Assembly: GCF_963676685.1 (NCBI RefSeq) | Contig: NC_092344.1 | Span: 48,258,830 to 48,322,829, forward strand | DNA: 64,000 bases | From: Mytilus edulis | Lineage: Eukaryota; Mollusca; Bivalvia; Mytilida; Mytilidae | Reading direction: 5' to 3' | In this document: one piece after another, positions 25,401 to 34,400 of the stretch | Numbering within the stretch: the first letter of the stretch is position 1 | Layout of the letters: each line of letters opens with the position of its first letter | Position numbers and translations under genes: made by a program | Notes under the pieces: model-generated | Database searches by the model: none | Seen by the model: only the letters and a program-made list of their open reading frames with translations | What the model was told of the DNA's origin: nothing

Positions 25401-28400
25401 TCTCAGATTCATTGATTATTTGAGGACCAATTAATGTTTTAACTGGGTGAATTTTCTGTATAAGGTCAATTATAAAGTACACCTATGATATCCACACTTT
25501 CTATAGACTGAAATATGCAAAAGTGCGATCCGAAAACTTTACCAATAATATACAGAGAGACATTTTTTTTTTTAAATTACAGCAAAACTTTTGGTAAACA
25601 AATATTTATTATCGTATTGGCAAAAATGATGAAAAAGGAATTTGAAATATCTGTCATTTTCCCTCCAATCTATTCCTATTACTTATTATGTCCTTTGTTA
25701 ATGAATATTACGCAATTGGATTGAACTAATTTTTGCTTTTCAACCTTCAAACTGTGTTTTTTTTTACATCGACATTAAGAGTCAAGATTTGTGTTTGTTT
25801 ATATTTGTTGTTTGTAAATACGCATTTACGGGACGAAGTATGACATACCTTTGTCCGTCGGTCCTTCCGTATCTCCCTCGTCAACATGTGGAATATTATC
25901 TCGAAAACGCTTGCAACTAATAAACATGAAAATTTGATGAAATATATATCTATTGACGTGAGTTATTTAGTTATTTAGTTATTTTTTTTTTTTTTTTATA
26001 AATTTGGGATCTAGAATTTTCGGCTTTTTTTCACTGTTTAAAAAAAGGGGTTGGATATTCCAGTTTTCGGACAATAACTCAAAAACGCTTTCAGCAGTTT
26101 TCATGACACTTTTGTGAAGTGCACATATCTGTTGACGCAAACTCTCTATCAATTTTGATATAAATTTACAGCTAATTTCCTAATGCTTGTAGAGTCAAAC
26201 TTTGGTAGGCTTGCTTGCTTTGTTTGTATACTTGTTTATTTAAGCTTTGTAATTAAGATTGACATCTCCAAACAATATATATGACATAGTTAAACCTGTA
26301 TATATAATATTTAAATTCAATTGGACATTTTCCCAATATAATTGTACAATATACAAATAAAGCAAGCAAGCAAACCAAAGTCTTTATCTACATGCATTAG
26401 GAAAACAGCTTTAAGATTTCACGTTTCATAATTATGTTATTTCATTCATTAGAAAGTGGCGATTTTCAAGTATGTAGACACGACTTTGGACAGTTATCAT
26501 GCAACTTCTGTGACCGACCTTACATGTTTAACCCCGTCACATTGTTTATGTATGTGCCTGTCTCAAGTCAGGAGCCTGTATATTCAGTGGTTGTCGTTTG
26601 TTTGTGTGTTACATAATTATATTTGTTTTTCGTTCATTTTTTTACATAAACAAGGCCGTTAATTTTCTCGTTTGAATTGTTTTACATTGTCTTATCGGGG
26701 TCTTTTATAGGTGACTATGCGGTATGGGCTTTGCTCATTGTTGAATGCCGTACGGCGACCTATAGTTGTTAATGTGTCATTTTGGTCTTTTGTGGATAGT
26801 TGTCTAATTGGCAATCATTCCTCATCTTCTTTTTTATATTATACCTATTAATATGATACCCCTTTAGTTTTTTCATAAATGTCAGATATATGATTGAGAA
26901 GTCATTCAATATAATTCTTTGAATAAGCGAAGGATGTGGCATACGCTCATGGTGCAGCTGTTCATTCAAATTTTACAAAAATCTCTGCTGGTGTGCACTT
27001 TGTTGTAGGTCTGGGGATGATATTAAATTATTGCAAAAATACATGCTGTATTCCTAAATAATTTAATATCGAGTCATTTTTTCGTGTATTGTTTTGTTAA
27101 TTCAATACCGGAATACTTTAAAATCCTGATGTCCGACGAGAACAACCAACCTTCAAAAATGTAGCTGCAATCCTCGGCGACAAAATAAGGAATCAAACGC
27201 ATTCTCAAAATATCCTAGATTAATCGGTCCTCTGACTGCTTTAAAGGACTTGTTGGAATCAGAAATCCTAATAAATTAAGGGGGCCGTCAAACAGAATAA
27301 CCGCGGACTAGGATAGAACCACAATATTAGTGATAATAGATAGAACAGTTTTCTCATTGACAAAGTTTAACTACATTTCCCTTTTTATAGTTATATAATT
27401 ACATTAGATGATGTATGTTTCATTATAATACTTTATTTTGATTGGCTGAATACACATCACGTGTTATTCCGTAGGCAATTGCATCACTCAATAAAACTTT
27501 TCGTTCATAACACGTGGTCCAACAAAAAAGTGCACTGGTGAATAAAATACAAAAATTATAAAATTCTTATTTTCATGATCATAGACAAAAATTTAATTAT
27601 AAGTATTGAATGCTTCTTTTTGTAACTTTATAGGGTTGTAAAAGCGTTGACTGTGCGCACATTTTAAGTATGAAGCGCTTCCGCGCTTCATACAAAATGT
27701 ACTTCGGTCAACGCTTTTACACCCCAATTTATTTACAAAAAGAAACAACAACAACAAAAACAACAACATTTGTAAAACAAGACATCCCGGTGAACTAAAA
27801 CAACAACAACATTTTCCAATCAAGATATCTTACTTAATGAACCATAACAACAACAAAATTTGTCAATCAATATATCATCATGAACAACAACAACATTTGT
27901 CAATCAAAATATCCTAATGAAGAACAACAACATCATTTGTAAATCAAGATATCCCCATGAACAACAACAACAACATTTGCCAGTCAAGATATCCCAATGA
28001 ACAGCAGCAACAACATTTGTAAATCAAGATATCCACATAAACAACAACAACATTTGTTAATCAAGGTATCCCGATGAGCTAATTAGATTGATTCTCCTCA
28101 AGTTTTTATTTCATGGTAATATTTACAGTCTAGGATATCTGTTATCCATGTTTATCAGTACACTTAAGTTTCGACATCAAAAATCAGATTTATGTCTGCA
28201 AGTTTGAGCACATTAAAGTTACTTCATTATAGTTTTAATGTAATTGTTTTGAAGAGTTAACTTATTTACGTTCAAGGAGGTTATATGAGAAGGTCTCATA
28301 TAACCTCCTTGTTTGTATACAGTAAATATATTTTGTTTGCATGTGCCACTCCCAGTTAGCTAATCTGTTATTTAATACTTGTTGTTTGTTGTTGTCACGG

Positions 28401-31400
28401 TATCATATTTTTTTCTCGTTTACTCGATCTGAATATGAATCAGGCAGTTAGAGCTCTTGTTTACTCGTTTGAATTACTTTGCCGGATGTTGAAAGCGGGA
28501 AGTTGGCCTTTTATTGCAACCTTATTAATCATTTGGTTTCTTGTGGGGTTTGCCATTAGATCACATCTTCTTATTTTTATTAGTCCTTGTGTTTTTTTAC
28601 TATATTTTGAATATCAATTTCTCTCAATACAGCAATTTAAGAACTAGCTGTCAAATAAACCAATGAAGTACTAAAGGTAGTTTCCAGGCCATTCTTCGTG
28701 ATAATAATTCAATAAATTAATACACCGTCCATAAGTTAGACACTTAAACTTTAAGAGGACAATACAACAGAGAACAACAAAACAACAACCGACTTTTGTG
28801 GGTTTTTTTTTCTTTATTTATTGCCTGTTTTGTTTTGTTAGTATTTCATTGGGTTTTGCGCATTTGTTAGTTTTTTGTTCTGTTTAGCGCATGTGATAAA
28901 ATTTTGATATGTAAACTAACATTTGCATATCATAGGTTTTTGAAAAAGTCGATTGGAACAATTACTAATGTAGAAATGACAAAAACAAAATAATTGTTAT
29001 AAATGCATTACAGCTTATTTCCTACAGCTTGTAGAGTACAACTTTAGCTGGCTTGCTTGCTTTGTTTGTATAAAGGTTAGCTTAAACATTGTAATTAAGA
29101 TAAAATTGAGAATGGAAATGGGGAATGTGTCAAAGAGACAACAACCCGACCAAATAAAAAAACAACAGAACGACATCTGCAAACAATATAGACAGGCATT
29201 ATTAAACAAGTATATATTATATTTGAATTGAATTTTAAACGTTATCCCAATTACAATTGTCAATATACAAAACAAACAAGCTAACCAAAGTCTTACCCTG
29301 CATGCATTATGAAATTAGCTGTTACCATGAACGAAGCTTCTCCACACTGCACAGTATGTCATGAAAAATTAAACGCGTAACTTTTCTTTTAAGTCTATCA
29401 TTTGTAGAAAGAAAGTGGGTGCAGGTGAAATAAGATCTTCCACGTTACGTAAACGATAACCAAATTGAATGTTGTTATGCATTTATCTTATTCAACAAAT
29501 AAGATCTCGGTTTTAAAGAAGCAATATCAAATTCTATAGAATTTAAATGGAAACTTTATTTATTAAAGGTGACAAAAAGTGTGATCAAAACTTTAATTAG
29601 CCCAAACTAAAAAAATCTGAGTATAAACATGTTTTTTAGTCACTTTCATCATCAGCATCACAATCAGTGTCGAAGCTCTCTATGCCGGTAGCACATTTCA
29701 AAGCTGCATCAGCAAGAAGATCCATAGACGACTTGGGATGTGTGTGGACTGGTGCTGAAGGTTCCCTTTTTACGGAAATATCGTTCCCAAAAACACTTGT
29801 AGGTGCCGGTGACGTCGGAGTACTAGTATGTGTGCTCATAGATTGAAATGGCGGTGGATATTGCCACGGATAACTTGGGAAATATGGCATCATTTGCGGA
29901 TAAAATTGCTGAAATGGAAATCTCATCTGATGAATGACAGGAAACTTTTTGTCATCTTCATCTGCTTCATCTTCAACTTTTCTTTTAGTTGTAAAACAAG
30001 GGCGTACTTCCTTGGATCTATTTGCCATTTCGTCCAGTTTGTCTTTAAAATCTACATAATCGTTGCCGCGATCTTCAGGTACAACTCCATTATATCCTAT
30101 CTTGAGACTGTGAAGGTCTTTCATTAGTTTTGCTCCGTCTTGATATTTTGTTGGGTTTGTCTGTCTCAGTCTGCTCCTCATTGACGACATAAAATCTGTT
30201 TTCTTTACACCCATGAAGGATTCAAGTTGGTTTTTTTCTTCGTCAAGCTTTCGGATCTTTTGCTTTAGCTGCAAAATTTCTCTCTGTTTAGTTTTCTTTT
30301 CTTGCAGATACTCGGGATGCTTGTCTGCTTGGCCACATAGGTGAATGCTGGCACAGGGATAGTTGGTACAGGATTTGTTGTTCTTATTATTGTCGGCTTT
30401 GTGCCCAGTTTTGTGGCAGTTGGTGCACCTCCTTCCATCCTTTTCCCTCTCAGAAAGAATAATTGTAGAGTATTCTGCCTCTGCCAAGGTTAACTTTCTC
30501 TGAATCTTTTTCACTGATTCTTTTGAGGACTCAACAATGTTGTTTAAACTTGGTTTCTGAAGCCCCATTTGAGAGTTATTCGGTGAAATGTCCTTCAAAT
30601 TTTTTAAGGCATTTTGCAGTTGCCTTCTTCTCCCAAGTAACAGTTGAATATTGGCTTGCTGGAACATTTGGTTTAGGTCTTCATCAACATCAATGCACCT
30701 CAAACTTCCAATTGTGTCAAAACCATTGCTTCGAAATACACTTGCAAACTCGGTAAATCCACTCCCTATTTGCAATAAAAATTCCTCGACACTTAAATCA
30801 TCCATTTTCAAGAAATTATTTGAAATCTAAAAACAATGTGCCTCAAAGCATGGGAAAATGTTATTTTACGTTTTAGCCAATGAAAACACCTTTAAGAGTA
30901 AATATACTGAACAAAAGTAGAAACACAAGACTTTTTTCGTCATGATTGGTTTAGTATTAGTTGATTTAAGTCCAGTTGCAAATATTTCATGCACGTGTCA
31001 GATGGTTACACCTTGTTATTTTATTGAAAGAACTTTCATACAACCGAAAATCATGTTTGCGTTAATTATCATCTTTCCCTCTAGTTTTGCTAAGACGACT
31101 GATGTAATGCCGAGCCCTGCAAGTTTAATACGCGAAATGAGAAATATCGATTGGAGATCCTGTCGGCGGTGTCGGCCACGGCGACAACGGCCTTGGCGGC
31201 GCCGTCAACATTTAGAGGTTCAGTCTATGTCTAAAAGTTTTTTTTATATAAAAATGAAGATGTAGCATGATTGTCAATTAGACAACTCACCACAAGTGAC
31301 CAAAAATTGACACAGAAATTTACAACTACAGGTCACTGTACATTACTAACTTTGTCAAATCTTCATGGAATTTACATAATTAATGAACAGAGGTTTGATT

Positions 31401-34400
31401 ATGACAAAAGAATACAGCATCCAGAGCAAAATTAAAAAAATATGTTATTTTTTTGTATCCATTTTATATATATTGATAAATGGAGTAAGTGTTTTGGTAA
31501 AAAATATGCAGATTTGGTTTCGGGTTAAGGCTATTTTAGACACGAATAACTTGTGCCAGCCTTTGTGTACTATTATGAAATTTGAACACAATAAAATTGA
31601 GAATTGAAATGAGGAATGTTCCAAAGAAAACATCAAACCCACCAAAGAGCAGACAACAGCGAAAGGCCACCATTTGGTCTTTAGCGCAGCTCAAGAAATT
31701 CATACACTCGGAGTTGGGCTTCGGCTGTCCCCTACAGGCCAGAGGGTCTTGACTTAGGACGGACACAAAAGTGCGACAGGGTTAAACATGTTTTTTTTTT
31801 ATTTATTTTTTTATTTTTTATCTCAACCCTCCCCGATGCCTTTAGCCAATATTGAAAATCAGTTCAAAGAGGTCCGAAGTTGATGTCAGAATAGGTGACA
31901 AAAGAAACTAAATTAAATCAGGAACATATATATTGAAGTTAGATATACTGTTCCCAGATTAAATGACAATTGTACATAAATAAACAAAGGACTACTAGCA
32001 GTTACTGACATGCCAGCTCCAGATCCATGACTCTGAAGAAAAAAGAAAACGACTGCATTGTGTAATAAAAAAATGAAAATCAGGCGTCAATGTTTATTAT
32101 AATCTTATTTTACGTATCATAAGCTTATCATAAACATTGACGCCTGATTTTCATTTATTCAATATACACAATGCAGTCGTTGCTTTTTTTTCTTTTTTTT
32201 TTTAAATAAACTAAATTGACAAGCATCTCCATATTTGGTTTGAAAATGAACGTTATTAAATGTAATCTTTAATTAATCTGTACACATTCGGCAATGCATA
32301 AACGATGCATGCCTAATGAAAAACAAAAACATAAAATGGCTGAAATATAATTGACAAGCACTATAAATGACGGTTTCAATCTTGACATTTTTAATATTAA
32401 ACTATCTGATTTCTTTCTACTATTCAGTATACTTTTGAAAAAAATACTTTTGTGTTGATAAATGATTTAGCCAATCAAAAAAGGGCTATACCAAACAATA
32501 GAAGTTAGTTGTTTCATTTGCAGCATTAACTCATGCCATGGACTTGGCCAGTACCCAAGTTACATTTATCAACGGAGGGTAACAAAGGGGTGTATATCTA
32601 AACCATATTATATAAGTATATATATATATATACAAGCTGTATAAGTGTATGTAATTTTAGAACTGTCTTCGGTGATGATGTATACTAATCCATACTATAT
32701 AAGTTTTTCTTAAAATCAGTATTTCCATTATAAATTTGTCATGAAGATATGGAGAAATATACTAAATTGCACCTCTGAAGTTTTTAATACAGCAAGTTAT
32801 ACCTGTATATCAATCAAGCAAAATCAAATTCAAAAAGTTTATTATTGTACATTAAAGTGAAATAAAAGTTAGAAATGAAGAGGTCAAAGGCTGGACGTTT
32901 TTACCAATCTGGAAAAAAACTACAAATTGAATTAAGACGTGCAATTGTAGATCAATATGGAGAAGGGAAAAATGTTTATACTATTGCTAATGAAACTAAC
33001 TTAGATACAAGAACAGTTAAGAAAACGTTAGAAGAATACATGTCGACAGGTGACTTAGACTATTCAGGAAAAGCTCACGGTTCAAAAACGCGTATCGCAA
33101 ATGAAACAGTAATACTTGCTATAGAATATTATTTACACCTAAAACCATCAATGTATCTACAGGAAATTCAAAAAAGGTTATTATCTGATGGGATCTGTCT
33201 CCAAAATAATGTTCCAAGTGTTTCGTACATTCACAAGATTATAAAAGATAGATTAGGATATACACGGAAAAAGCTTACTGTGAAAGCCAAAGAAGGATTG
33301 ACAGACCAAGTTCAAGTAAAATTTGACCATTTTTTGGATAGTATTGAGGACATTAATCCATTAAAAATTCATTGCTTTGACGAATCGTCCGTCATTATGA
33401 CAACAGGTAACAGACATTACGGTTATTCGGAATTAGGCCAAAGAGCTTTCGAAATTCAAAAGTATGCTTCAAATGCAACCTTTACTGTAAATCTTCTCCA
33501 AAGTCCATTAGGTGTAGATTACTTTAATATTATAGATGGACCTTCAAATGGATTACAACTAGTTAACCTTTTTGTCGAAGCCTTAAATGAAACGGATATC
33601 TATGGGAATAGTAAACTTAGTCCGGGAGATGTAATTGTACTGGACAATTGTGGTTTCCATCATGGTCAATTAGCAGAAACACATTTACGAAACTTGCTAC
33701 AACAATATGGAATAACACTGGCATTCCTCCCACCTTATCACCCTGAACTTAACACATGTGAACACAGTTTTTCAAAAATGAAATATTATCTCAGACGACA
33801 TGAAACTTATACTACGATGTATCCTGAACTAGCAATTTGTGACGCTATAAATGAAATATCAAGAAACGAATGTTTTGGATTTGCCAAGCATTGTGGATAT
33901 ATACTTTGAACTGTACATTGACGAAACTTGATGAATTTAGGAAATTTCTTTTCACAGTAAAGAATTTTGATTATAACTTGTGTTTCATTTTAATAATTTA
34001 ATGCACTTTAACTGTTGAAGATATGTCCAGTCCGGCGTTCTATAATCAATTCTTGCATCTATTAGTTGTACCATGAATTCACTTTAATTTCTTGTTAATT
34101 TTATTTTCAAAAATATATTTAGTATTTTAGTGCTATCAAACATATGTATTCATTTATAATCAGACAACTATTATCCAAATAATTATTTTACCGAATTCGT
34201 TCTAATACGTTTAAGGTAAATATGTGAAGGGACTTTCCCTTCATTCATTTATAACTCCACAAAGATTACAAAGATTGTGTATTGTTCTAGTAGTATTTAA
34301 CGAGGTCACTCAGTGTCCAATCACATCCTGTGTATACTATACACAAGCTGAAACTCCGCCCTTGTGTTGATTGCAAGGAAACTGTGAGAATAATATTAGT

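Noticed and set aside
28435..28647. 70-codon frame resembling a small membrane protein
   Set aside because: The DNA looks like a decayed family B copy; hydrophobicity comes from T-rich sequence.
30942..31265. 107-codon plus-strand frame between the two transposon genes
   Set aside because: Low-complexity translation, an Arg-rich tail produced by a CG clump, and it ends in a family B repeat.
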